Source: Bradyrhizobium sp. dw_78
GTDB lineage: Bacteria; Pseudomonadota; Alphaproteobacteria; Rhizobiales; Xanthobacteraceae
Direction of reading: 5' to 3'
Assembly (NCBI RefSeq): GCF_018449525.1
Contig: NZ_JAAVUS010000007.1
Location: 248,001-312,000 of the forward strand
DNA length: 64,000 nt
A model generated the notes under the pieces. The model was not told the DNA's origin, did not search any database, and saw only the letters and a program-made list of their open reading frames with translations. The translations under genes and the position numbers were made by a program. This document shows, piece after piece, positions 8,856 through 16,438 of the stretch (within the stretch, counting starts at the first letter, position 1; each line of letters starts with the position of its first letter).

Positions 8856-9208
8856 TTTTCACCTGGATATCTTCAGCTTTTCGATAGGCGAGCAGAACCG
8901 ACGTGGGCCCGCTTCTCTGTTTCGACGCGCAGCCAGAGCATGCGTTAACTATGCCATTGCCGTCCAAGCTAACATCTTTTGCTGATTTTTGGCTCCAATG
9001 GACACGACCCGTCGGGCACACCCACGCGTTCGATCGGCGCCTTAACGGAGGAGATTTACTATTTCTGCACTGGCAATGGCAGGGCAACAATAACCGGCGC
9101 GTTCGACGAAACCGGCCAACCCAGTTTAATAGAGATTAATCGATTTCCGCTCTTGATTTAATCAAACCATGAAGTAATAGTCACAAATCTTTAACTTGGG
9201 GTAATACA
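8856..9208. other. Intergenic region between glycosyltransferase and PEP-CTERM gene
   Basis: This 353-nt gap contains no convincing reading frame. It serves as divergent promoter space. Its right end is AT-rich (9120-9208) and includes an odd palindrome at 9153-9165. A GGAGGAG near 9047 is not followed by a usable start. Confidence 0.6.
9153..9165. promoter_or_regulatory. Palindrome TTGATTTAATCAA upstream of PEP-CTERM gene
   Basis: A perfect 6-bp inverted repeat with one central base, 44 nt upstream of the GTG start of the first PEP-CTERM gene. It resembles an FNR/FixK site but is one base too short (consensus TTGAT-N4-ATCAA), so the factor is unknown. Confidence 0.4.
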
Positions 9209-9826
9209 GTGGACATTTCCGCAAAGCGCTTCATCTACATTTTATCTCTGGTTTTTCCTCTGGCGACCATGGCTTTGACTTCTGCAAAGGCTTCCGTTCT
9301 GAGCGAGCCTGAATTCGAGGTGATTGAAACCGCAGGGCCTGGAAATACCAGTTATTACACGGTCATCAACAATTCCGACGACCGCGGATACTCGCCTGAA
9401 TATATCTATGCGTTTTCGGTGACGAACCCTCTGGCCGCGCATGTCAGCGATTGGACCACTGACAAGGGCTGGGATGCTGGGAAAACAAGGTCGCTGTGGG
9501 GTTCGGAGAACGGTTTTTATTATTCCACGCAGCCTGGCACGACAGATTATCGGCGCGGGCGGCCTTACTACTCGGTCAATCCTGAAACGATTGGGCCAGG
9601 CGAACAGTCCGCCGACTTCTTCTTTGGCACCGACCAACTGGCGAGTTTGGCCACGTTATTTCTCGTCGATGAAAATGGCCATTTTTCCGAAGTTACGGTG
9701 ACGCCGATCACTGCGGCGGTTCCTGAACCGTCGACGTGGGCGATGATGGTGCTGGGCTTCGCCGGCCTCGGCTTCCTGGCCCATCGACGGAAGAACAGGG
9801 CGGCTCCCACCACGGCGGCCTGCTGA
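9209..9826 (+). CDS. PEP-CTERM (PEPxxWA-type) sorted secreted protein
   Basis: 205 residues. A signal peptide spans about residues 1-29 (FIYILSLVFPLATMALTSAKA). The middle part (30-165) has no domain I recognise; it is rich in Tyr, Ser and acidic residues. The C-terminus is a full sorting tag: VPEPSTWAMM (171-180), a short membrane helix (VLGFAGLGFLA) and a basic end (HRRKNR). Such tags are recognised by exosortases, and the exosortase gene lies 1.6 kb away. The start is GTG with a GGGG stretch 7 nt upstream. A strong hairpin follows the gene. Confidence 0.88.
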   Translation: MDISAKRFIYILSLVFPLATMALTSAKASVLSEPEFEVIETAGPGNTSYYTVINNSDDRGYSPEYIYAFSVTNPLAAHVSDWTTDKGWDAGKTRSLWGSENGFYYSTQPGTTDYRRGRPYYSVNPETIGPGEQSADFFFGTDQLASLATLFLVDENGHFSEVTVTPITAAVPEPSTWAMMVLGFAGLGFLAHRRKNRAAPTTAAC

Positions 9827-9903
9827 TCCACCTGGCACCGCATGAGCCTTATCCGTACTAATTGAATCAGAACCGGGCTCTCCCATTTGTCTTGGTGCAT
9901 TTC

Positions 9904-9934
9904 TTCGGGCGAAGTGGAATACGCTTCGCCCGAA
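9904..9934 (+). terminator. Probable rho-independent terminator after PEP-CTERM gene
   Basis: A perfect 11-bp inverted repeat (TTCGGGCGAAG / CTTCGCCCGAA) with a 9-nt loop lies 77 nt after the stop. It is followed by a T/A-rich tail rather than a pure T run, so efficiency is uncertain. Confidence 0.6.
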
Positions 9935-10551
9935 TAATTTATATTTGCTCGAAGCCTTTAATAAATGGCAGACGGGCTTTTCTTTGATCGCTTGAAAATC
10001 CGGATTTGCTGCCGGCCTGCTCAAGCGAGCCCACTCCGATTTGAAGCCAATGATCCAGGCATCAGTGATCTAAGAACATGTGCCCCATTTTCCGAGAGGC
10101 CCGCCGCGCCTTCTGCAGCGGTCGATGATGTCGTCTTCAGCTTACGTCATTCGATATTGCGACAAGGTTCGGTGCCACGCAGCAATCGCGAAGTACGATG
10201 TTAGATCACAACCTGCATCCATGACATTTATGACGGACTCATGTCAGCGGCGACTTTCAGTTCCAACCGCCCGATAACAAATAGTCGACTCGCGAGTTTC
10301 GCACGAAGTTCCTAAAATCCATTGGGATTACCTGGATTGTCACATGAAATCGGGGCGATCACCGCATAGGAGCCGACGCAATAGCGCCAAAGGTAAGATA
10401 AGCTTCCTTACCGATTAACCTTTGCCGAGTGCATCAAGCTTAACGGATGAATTCCATTGCACCTCGACTCAAACCCCCTATGGTTTGCATTGTAATAACG
10501 AGAGAAATCCAATTTATTTTGAATAGAGAACGGTTGCGGTTGGAGTAACGG
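9935..10551. other. Long intergenic region without a recognised gene
   Basis: Over 600 nt with only short, compositionally unconvincing frames. It contains a TTGTCAC half-site at 10337-10343 and a small inverted repeat CAAACC/GGTTTG at 10470-10487. The base composition drops towards AT just before 10552, consistent with a promoter for the two genes that follow. Confidence 0.5.
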
Positions 10552-10746
10552 GTGAGACGTCGCAGGAAAAGTTTGAGATCTGCTCTGGGACAGCCGACAC
10601 AGAAATCGCTAAGTGTCCGCTATGAGGAGGTGCTGAAGCTGCGTCAGGCTATTTTGCGAACGCAGTCCGACCTGAAACAAACCATGGGGACGATCGGAGC
10701 GATCCGAAGCAAGGCGAAACAGCCAACTCCCTGCAAATGGAATTAG
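10552..10746 (+). CDS. Small basic hypothetical protein overlapping the VanZ-like gene
   Basis: 64 residues, GTG start with GGAG 8 nt upstream. The N-terminus is very basic (MRRRRKSLRSALGQ) and residues 23-50 look helical (YEEVLKLRQAILRTQSDLKQTM). The stop lies inside the start region of the VanZ-like gene (10 nt overlap), an arrangement typical of translational coupling. I do not recognise the family. Support is the ribosome-binding site and overlap only, so it could be spurious. Confidence 0.45.
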   Translation: MRRRRKSLRSALGQPTQKSLSVRYEEVLKLRQAILRTQSDLKQTMGTIGAIRSKAKQPTPCKWN

Positions 10747-11171
10747 CTTCGTTGCAGAAGCAAGGGACTGGCTGGAGTAAACTGTTCATTACCGCAGCTT
10801 GGCTGGCCACCATCATAATTACTTACGCAACCTTGGCCCATGTCGGCTTGCCATATTCAATCTACCATCGGCTAGCGCCGCTTTTAATGCGACCGGAAAT
10901 AAAGACATATGCCCACCTCGAACATATTATCGTGTTTGCGGTGCTCGGCGCACTCTTTGCCATCGCCCATCCCCGGCACACGATTGTTGTCTGCTGTATC
11001 GTTCTCGGCGGAGCCGTGTTTCTTGAGATTTTGCAGAACCTGACGCCGGATCGGCACGCCAGGGTGCTGGATGCCGTCGAGAAAATAGCCGGCGGCGCTG
11101 CCGCCATCGCTGTTGTGAAAGCCGTTCAGTGGATCGGATTGCGCAGATCGCGGCTGACCCGCCAGAGATAA
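10737..11171 (+). CDS. VanZ-like membrane protein
   Basis: 144 residues with four predicted membrane helices (near 15-34, 63-79, 83-100 and 116-133). The pattern of an HLEHIIVFAVLGALF helix with a conserved HxxxF-like face followed by LGGAVFLEILQNLTPDRHARVLDAVEKIAGGAAA matches VanZ-like proteins found in exosortase/EPS loci. EILQ...PxRxxxxxDxxxNxxGxxxG is the usual signature; here the Asn is replaced by Glu-Lys-Ile. Function is unknown. Confidence 0.7.
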   Translation: MELASLQKQGTGWSKLFITAAWLATIIITYATLAHVGLPYSIYHRLAPLLMRPEIKTYAHLEHIIVFAVLGALFAIAHPRHTIVVCCIVLGGAVFLEILQNLTPDRHARVLDAVEKIAGGAAAIAVVKAVQWIGLRRSRLTRQR

Positions 11172-11365
11172 GCCATCGGCGTTCGGCTTCGAAAATAATA
11201 AAACACGCTGCCGCAAACGACGCGCAAACTATGCCGGATATATCACCTGTCCTGCGGCGTGGCTGAATTTGGCAAAACTCCGCCAGAGCCCCACGGTCCA
11301 AACTTCGCAGGCACAGGGTATAGCCCGGCAGGTTCAATTGAACTGCCAGCCCGCCGCAGGTCCCG

Positions 11366-11608
11366 CTATTTGTTCTGACAGCTTTGCTTGCACGTCTGTT
11401 CTTGGCTATCACAGGAGCTTAGACAGGGCGTGCTGAGCGTCGCGGGGCAGACGCGCTTGCAGGAATTATTTTGGCTGGAGCAACTGGCCAGGCATGCATC
11501 CGTTGCGGCATCCGCAAATCGCACTTTGCCGTGGCCGACGAAGGCCTCGCCTGCGGCTGCAATTCCAAAGAAGGAAAACACCAGGACCACGCTCAACACG
11601 ACCCTCAT
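11366..11608 (-). CDS. Secreted mini-protein with duplicated C-x3-C-x6-C-x3-C motif
   Basis: 80 residues, ATG with CGGAG 9 nt upstream. Residues 1-19 form a signal peptide (VVLSVVLVFSFFGIAAAG). The mature part carries eight cysteines in two identical spacings: 39, 43, 50, 54 and 62, 66, 73, 77. This predicts two disulfide-stapled helical hairpins outside the cytosol. I do not recognise a named family. It lies between the VanZ-like and H-NS-like genes, on the same strand as the latter (51 nt downstream of it), so it may be co-transcribed. Confidence 0.65.
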   Translation of the reverse strand: MRVVLSVVLVFSFFGIAAAGEAFVGHGKVRFADAATDACLASCSSQNNSCKRVCPATLSTPCLSSCDSQEQTCKQSCQNK

Positions 11609-11659
11609 GAAACAGCTCCGATGCAGATGCCGAACGAAAATAGACCGGAATTGCCCTGC

Positions 11660-12031
11660 TTATGCGCGCCGCCGGCGAGAATTGCTCTTCATTGCCTCTG
11701 AATTGGCGATCACGAATTCGTCTATCGTATGTCCCGTCTTCAGCGCCGCCGCGAGCCATCTCGGCTGCTTTCCGCGCCCCGACCATGTCTCGGAAGGCTC
11801 GTTCGGATTCCGGTATTTTGGATAAACCCGCGGATACTTCCGCCGCTCCCCGGAAGCCCGATCGGGGGCTTCCACGGATTGTATTTCTTTCTCACGTCGA
11901 AGCTGCGACAGCCGCTTTTCGAGCTCGCGCTTTTCTGAGGTCAAACGGACAGACAGAACTTTGCTGATCTCCTCATGGAGCTGCCACATCTCGTCGACGG
12001 ACATCGCATTGAGGTTCAATTTCCTGTTCAT
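11660..12031 (-). CDS. H-NS family nucleoid-associated regulator
   Basis: 123 residues. The N-terminal half is a coiled-coil oligomerisation region (SVDEMWQLHEEISKVLSVRLTSEKRELEKRLSQL). The C-terminal DNA-binding motif of H-NS/HvrA proteins is present: YRNPNEPSETWSGRGKQPRWL at about 73-93. The ATG at 12031 follows AAGGAAG. It is upstream of the cysteine-repeat gene on the same strand. Proteins of this kind bind AT-rich DNA; its placement in an EPS/exosortase locus makes a role in regulating that locus possible but unproven. Confidence 0.88.
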   Translation of the reverse strand: MNRKLNLNAMSVDEMWQLHEEISKVLSVRLTSEKRELEKRLSQLRREKEIQSVEAPDRASGERRKYPRVYPKYRNPNEPSETWSGRGKQPRWLAAALKTGHTIDEFVIANSEAMKSNSRRRRA

Positions 12032-12551
12032 CGCTTCCTTCGAATTTTTGATTCGTTGTCGAATATATAATCCTACTCGTTAAATAAATGTTTGCCACCC
12101 TCAAAGGATCCAGGTCGCGCAACGAAAAAATTCAAACACCGGTTGAATTTGATCGGACAACCGAGCGGCTCGGCCTAATAAGCAGTTCTACCCAAAGAGA
12201 ATTTGCTGTGCTCGAAAGGAAGACCAGCGCACCCGGCAAGCTTGCTCCCAATGAAACTGGCAGTTGCAGGCGGGTCATTTAACCGGATACGAATAGGTAA
12301 GCGCCGATCCGGCACTGCCTTACACCGATCATTCCGCGACCATTCGACAGCTCCAATTGACCGCAACTCACGCGCGACGCGGCGCACGCTTTGAAAGATA
12401 CGGGCGCGTACGCAGCTATAGCGTTTCGAGCGAAGCGGCATGCGGTCCGTCAAAACAAAATATGAGAACCCGGTTCTGATCCAATCAGAACCGATAGGTT
12501 CAAGGAAGAAGCGACACGGCACCCAGCCCACCAAGTAAAATCCAACACTAA
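12032..12551. other. Intergenic region with one dispersed repeat
   Basis: No convincing gene in about 520 nt. AT-rich sequence next to 12032 is the likely H-NS gene promoter. A copy of a dispersed repeat lies at 12416-12498. Confidence 0.5.
12416..12498 (+). repeat. Dispersed GCGTTTTCGAGCGAAG repeat, copy 1
   Basis: Begins CTATAGCGTTTCGAGCGAAG and ends with the inverted pair CGGTTCTGAT/ATCAGAACCG. The same start and end blocks recur at 13598, 33187 and 39040, and in reverse at 40469; a further reversed copy at 60790 keeps only the start block. This copy lacks part of the middle block. Confidence 0.75.
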
Positions 12552-12576
12552 CAAAAAGGCCGCCCGAAGGCGGCCT
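12552..12576 (-). terminator. Rho-independent terminator of the second PEP-CTERM gene
   Basis: An 8-bp perfect stem AGGCCGCC/GGCGGCCT with a 4-nt loop lies 24 nt after the stop of the minus-strand gene and is followed on that strand by a run of T (TTTTTGTT). Confidence 0.9.
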
Positions 12577-12599
12577 CGTTATGCGTATATTTATTTCGG

Positions 12600-13196
12600 T
12601 TAGGCTGAGGCAAGCACCACAGTGCGCTTGCGCGACTGCCTGTATGCCAGAAAACCAAGGCCGGCAAAGCCGAGAATCATCATCACCCAGGTCGAGGGCT
12701 CGGGAACGGCGGCAACCATCGGGCCGCTGACCGCGACCGTGCCAAACACGCTACCATATTCGAAATCCAGGCCGGGGCGGATGTCGGAGCCATCTCCAGT
12801 GAAGAACAAGAAATTCCCGGCGAAGATCCCCTGTCCGCCAAAGGGAGCAGAAATAGCTTCGATCTGACCATCATTGATCGTGAAGCCGCCAACCATGCCG
12901 ATGCTGGTTTGCGATGCGAAAATTCCGGCGAAATTGCTGGGCGACACGGTGAACTGATTTCCACCAATCGTTCCCGTGAGGCTGATGAAGTCCGACGTAT
13001 TATTTTTATCGCCCACGACCAGCGTCGAATTCGCGCTCGGAAGATCCAGTGAAAGCGTTGCGGTGCCGACGGACGAGCCGTCGCTGTTGAAGGTGAGAGT
13101 GTAGTCAACGATCTCGGCACGGGCGGCGTTCGAAAGGCCGATGCTGGCGAGCACGGCGCTTGCCATCAGCGCGGACGTGAGCTTTGCACGAAACAT
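12600..13196 (-). CDS. PEP-CTERM sorted secreted protein
   Basis: 198 residues. A signal peptide covers residues 1-27 (ALMASAVLASIGLSNAARA). The mature part (28-160) is rich in Gly, Ser, Thr and beta-prone stretches, without a domain I recognise. The sorting tag is VPEPSTWVMM (164-173), a short helix (ILGFAGLGFLA) and a basic end (YRQSRKR). The tag is nearly identical to that of the 9209 gene while the rest is unrelated, as expected for two substrates of one exosortase. The upstream region holds three phased TGACA repeats; the gene ends at a strong terminator. Confidence 0.9.
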   Translation of the reverse strand: MFRAKLTSALMASAVLASIGLSNAARAEIVDYTLTFNSDGSSVGTATLSLDLPSANSTLVVGDKNNTSDFISLTGTIGGNQFTVSPSNFAGIFASQTSIGMVGGFTINDGQIEAISAPFGGQGIFAGNFLFFTGDGSDIRPGLDFEYGSVFGTVAVSGPMVAAVPEPSTWVMMILGFAGLGFLAYRQSRKRTVVLASA

Positions 13197-13252
13197 AACA
13201 AATCCCCATTTTGCAGTACAAAATTAATATTTAATTAACTAGAACGAAGGTT

Positions 13253-13279
13253 TGACAGCGTCGTGACAAAGGGGTGACA
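13253..13279. promoter_or_regulatory. Three TGACA direct repeats at exact 11-bp spacing
   Basis: TGACA occurs at 13253-13257, 13264-13268 and 13275-13279. The last two extend to GTGACAA, and the third is embedded in a GGGGT/ACCCC inverted repeat. The array lies 57-83 nt upstream of the start of the minus-strand PEP-CTERM gene, on one face of the helix. This looks like an activator-binding array; the factor is unknown. Confidence 0.55.
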
Positions 13280-13349
13280 ACCCCTCTTGCAAAGCCGTTC
13301 AATGCTATTTGGCCTGCGATCGCGACAAGAATCGACGTGGCCGGAAAGG

Positions 13350-13373
13350 GGCCTTTAAATTAAAAGGCCTTTT
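13350..13373 (+). terminator. Hairpin GGCCTTT/AAAGGCC followed by T run
   Basis: A perfect 7-bp stem with loop AAATTA is followed by TTTT on the plus strand. No plus-strand gene precedes it closely. It may act for transcripts reading out of the intergenic region, or it may be part of a structured element with the next stem (13376-13420). Confidence 0.4.
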
Positions 13374-13597
13374 AAATAGCCCTGTACCGAGGTCCTACTC
13401 GCCCATCGGGAAAGGGCTATCCGGCGGCCAGGAATAATGAAGAAAATAACCACCTGAATGCACGCTGCAGTTTGCGGATGCCGACGTATCGGTACCTCCG
13501 CCCGAGACACCCGTTTCAGCTATTCGCTTTGTGCAATTTGAAAATGCGCCTCGTAAAACCCAAAGCGCCGGCTTGGCTCGCTGCTCCTTAACTACGG

Positions 13598-13641
13598 CAT
13601 TTTCGAGCGAAGCGATTCCGGTTCGCGTGAATCAGAACCGA
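13598..13641 (+). repeat. Dispersed repeat, copy 2 (shortened)
   Basis: Contains the start block (CATTTTCGAGCGAAGCGATT, CCGGTTCGCG) and then jumps directly to the end block ATCAGAACCGAT. It sits just beyond the tex stop codon. Confidence 0.7.
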
Positions 13642-13648
13642 TCCTGCT

Positions 13649-15985
13649 TTAAGCCTTGCTGCTGCCGCGCTTCTCGGCGGCGCGGCGCAAAGCCTCCGCA
13701 AGCGCCCCGCCGTTGGACGGCTGTTGCGGCTTGCGCGGCGCCGACGATGTCATCGATGCGCGAGAATTGTCGCGCGGCATCCCTTGCGCCGGACGCTCGC
13801 CCCTGCTGCCGGGATCATCGTCTAGCCGCAGCGTCAGAGCGATGCGCTTGCGTTCGACCTCGACCTCCAGCACCTTCACCTTGACGACGTCACCCGACTT
13901 CACCACCTCGCGCGGGTCCTTGATAAAAGTCTTCGACATCGCCGAGATATGCACCAGTCCATCCTGATGCACGCCGATATCGACGAAGGCGCCGAACGCC
14001 GCGACGTTGGTGACGGTGCCTTCGAGGACCATGCCCGGCTTGAGATCCTTCAGCGTCTCGACGCCTTCCTTGAACACCGCGGCCTTGAAGGTCGGGCGCG
14101 GATCGCGGCCGGGCTTTTCCAGTTCGCGGAGGATGTCGGTCACGGTCGGCAAGCCAAAGGTGTCATCGGCAAAGCTCTGCGGCTTGACCTGGCGCAGGAT
14201 CTCGGCGTTGCCGATCAGCGCCTTGATATCGCTCTTGGTCGCAGCAAGGATCCGCCGCACCACCGGATAGGACTCCGGATGAACGCCCGACGCGTCGAGC
14301 GGGTCTTCCCCATCGGTGATGCGCAGGAAGCCGGCACATTGTTCGAACGCCTTTGGCCCCAGCCGCGGCACGTCTTTCAGAGCCTTGCGAGATTTGAACG
14401 GTCCATTGGCGTCGCGGTGCTGGACGATACTCTGCGCCAGCCCGGAGCCGATGCCCGAAACGCGCGCCAGCAGCGGCGCGGAAGCGGTGTTGGCGTCGAC
14501 GCCGACGGCATTCACGCAGTCCTCGACAACGGCATCGAGCGAGCGCGCCAGCTTGTTCTCACCGAGATCATGCTGGTATTGCCCGACCCCGATCGCCTTC
14601 GGATCGATCTTGACCAGTTCGGCCAACGGGTCTTGCAGCCGCCGCGCGATTGACACCGCGCCGCGCAGGGTGACGTCGAGCTCCGGCAGTTCCTCGGAAG
14701 CAAAGGCCGACGCCGAATAGACCGAGGCGCCGGCCTCCGACACTACGATTTTCGACATCTTCAATTCGGGCAGCAGCTTCACCAGTTCGGTCGCCAACTT
14801 GTCGGTCTCGCGCGAGGCGGTTCCGTTGCCGATCGCGATCAGGTCGACGCGATGCTGGCGCGCAAGCTTACCCAATACCGCCAATGCTTCGTCCCAGCGC
14901 CGCGCCGGCTCGTGCGGATAGATCGTGGCGGTCGCAACCACCTTGCCGGTCGCATCGACGACGGCGACCTTGACGCCGGAGCGGAAGCCCGGATCGAGAC
15001 CCATGGTGACGCGCGCGCCGGCCGGCGCCGCCAGCAGCAGGTCGCGCAGGTTCGACGCGAACACCCGGATACCCTCCTGCTCGGCCGCGGTCCACAGCCG
15101 CATCCGCAAATCGATGTTGAGATGAACCTGGATCTTGGTGCGCCAGGCCCAACGCACGGTCTCGGCCAGCCAGCGATCGCCCGGCCGGCCGCGGTCGGCG
15201 ATGGAGAAGCGCTGCATCATCTTCAGCTCATAGGAGCTGACGGCGGCTGGCGTCGCGTTGGGCGGCTCAGCCAGCATCTGCAGGTCGAGGATCTCTTCCT
15301 TTTCGCCGCGGAACAGCGCGAGGATCCGGTGCGATGGCAGTTTGGTGAGCGGCTCGCTGAACTCAAAATAGTCCTTGAACTTCTCGCCCTCGGTTTTCTT
15401 GCCGTGGCGCACGGTGGAGGTCATCCGGCCGGCCGACCACATCTGTTCACGCAACGCGCCGATCAAGTCGGCGTCTTCGGCGAAACGTTCGACCAGGATG
15501 GCGCGCGCGCCGTCGAGCGCGGCAGCGGCATCGGCCACCTGCTTGTCGGCGTCGATGAACGGCGCGGCCACAGCTTGCGGATCGTTCTCCGGCTGCGCCA
15601 GCAACAGGTCAGCCAGCGGCTCCAGGCCGGCTTCCTTGGCGATCTCGGCTTTGGTGCGACGCTTCGGCTTGAACGGGAGATAGATGTCTTCCAGCCGGCC
15701 CTTGCTGTCCGCAGCCAGAATGGCCGCTTCCAGTGCGGCATCGAGCTTGCCCTGCTCGCGGACCGAATTGAGAATCGCGACGCGGCGCTCTTCGAGCTCG
15801 CGCAAATAATTCAGACGCTCCTCAAGCATGCGCAGTTGCGCATCATCGAGCGCACCGGTGATCTCCTTGCGGTATCGCGCAACGAACGGAACGGTGGCGC
15901 CGCCGTCGAGCAACTCAACCGTCGCCTCCACCTGTTGTTCACGGACACCAAGCTCTTCGGCGATCTGTCGATAGATATTTGCCAC
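13649..15985 (-). CDS. tex: Tex family RNA-binding transcription accessory protein
   Basis: About 778 residues, typical of Tex. The N-terminus MANIYRQIAEELGVREQQVEATVELLDGGATVPFVARYRKE is diagnostic. The YqgF-like nuclease fold region (TMGLDPGFRSGVKVAVVD), the helix-hairpin-helix segment (NTASAPLLARVSGIGSGLAQSIVQHR) and a C-terminal S1 domain (GMVLEGTVTNVAAFGAFVDIGVHQDGLVHIS) follow in order. I choose the GTG at 15985 because it gives the conserved MANI start; a TTG six nt upstream is also in frame. The C-terminal tail is low-complexity (GERPAQGMPRDNSRASMTSSAP). It stands alone on its strand. Confidence 0.95.
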   Translation of the reverse strand: MANIYRQIAEELGVREQQVEATVELLDGGATVPFVARYRKEITGALDDAQLRMLEERLNYLRELEERRVAILNSVREQGKLDAALEAAILAADSKGRLEDIYLPFKPKRRTKAEIAKEAGLEPLADLLLAQPENDPQAVAAPFIDADKQVADAAAALDGARAILVERFAEDADLIGALREQMWSAGRMTSTVRHGKKTEGEKFKDYFEFSEPLTKLPSHRILALFRGEKEEILDLQMLAEPPNATPAAVSSYELKMMQRFSIADRGRPGDRWLAETVRWAWRTKIQVHLNIDLRMRLWTAAEQEGIRVFASNLRDLLLAAPAGARVTMGLDPGFRSGVKVAVVDATGKVVATATIYPHEPARRWDEALAVLGKLARQHRVDLIAIGNGTASRETDKLATELVKLLPELKMSKIVVSEAGASVYSASAFASEELPELDVTLRGAVSIARRLQDPLAELVKIDPKAIGVGQYQHDLGENKLARSLDAVVEDCVNAVGVDANTASAPLLARVSGIGSGLAQSIVQHRDANGPFKSRKALKDVPRLGPKAFEQCAGFLRITDGEDPLDASGVHPESYPVVRRILAATKSDIKALIGNAEILRQVKPQSFADDTFGLPTVTDILRELEKPGRDPRPTFKAAVFKEGVETLKDLKPGMVLEGTVTNVAAFGAFVDIGVHQDGLVHISAMSKTFIKDPREVVKSGDVVKVKVLEVEVERKRIALTLRLDDDPGSRGERPAQGMPRDNSRASMTSSAPRKPQQPSNGGALAEALRRAAEKRGSSKA

Positions 15986-16438
15986 GTGCAATCTCTCTGA
16001 AGCCTGTCGCGGAAGTGAATCACCCGCCGCGGGGAGGACGCTTATGGACTATCGCCGCTCGCTTCTTCAACCCGTCGCACCAAACAAATTGATCTGTGGA
16101 CGGCCTCGGCGACGGAGTATCGGTGATAAATTCTTGCGCCGCGTCAATATGGACATGTCTGAGCCGTGCGACAGATTGACCGTGCAGATGTCCAGGACGG
16201 AGCAGCCGCCGAGGCCCAAACTGACGTAAGCAAAATTCTTTGATTTTCCGAAGCCTGGCCGGATGGTAGACTTTACAAAGTCCCGAAACGGTTCGGGCGG
16301 ACACGAAGCAGATCGAATTCCGACGCCTGATCTATTGCCGCTCAGATCACGTCGTAAGGGCTGTTGCATCGCGGGCGGCTGATTGGCCCATTCCAGGTCC
16401 AGATTCCCCGTTAACGCATAGCAAACGAGTAAACCATC
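15986..16438. other. Divergent promoter region between tex and DUF4331 gene
   Basis: About 450 nt. One 61-codon frame at 16044 has a good GGGGAGG ribosome-binding site but an unconvincing, Arg/Pro-rich translation, so it is not called. No repeat or structured RNA was recognised. Confidence 0.45.

Larger units (their letters stand above)
13197..13648. other. Intergenic region with structured elements
   Basis: No gene is supported. From left to right it holds an AT-rich promoter stretch for the PEP-CTERM gene (13215-13240), the phased TGACA repeats (13253-13279), a hairpin (13350-13369), a long-range stem (13376-13420) and a dispersed-repeat fragment at 13598-13641. Confidence 0.5.

Noticed and set aside
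8940..9140. Cyclic-di-GMP riboswitch before the first PEP-CTERM gene
   Set aside because: I searched by eye for the GEMM core and found no matching helices or conserved loop sequences.
9153..9165. Consensus FNR/FixK box
   Set aside because: The spacer is three bases rather than four, so it does not meet the consensus; kept only as an unassigned palindrome.
14852..16000. 382-codon plus-strand frame opposite tex
   Set aside because: Its Arg/Gln/Gly-rich translation is typical of antisense to high-GC coding DNA, and tex is unambiguous.
16044..16229. 61-codon frame with a GGGGAGG ribosome-binding site
   Set aside because: The translation is Arg/Pro-rich without structure and overlaps promoter space of tex and the DUF4331 gene. 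It could be a leader peptide but nothing else supports it.
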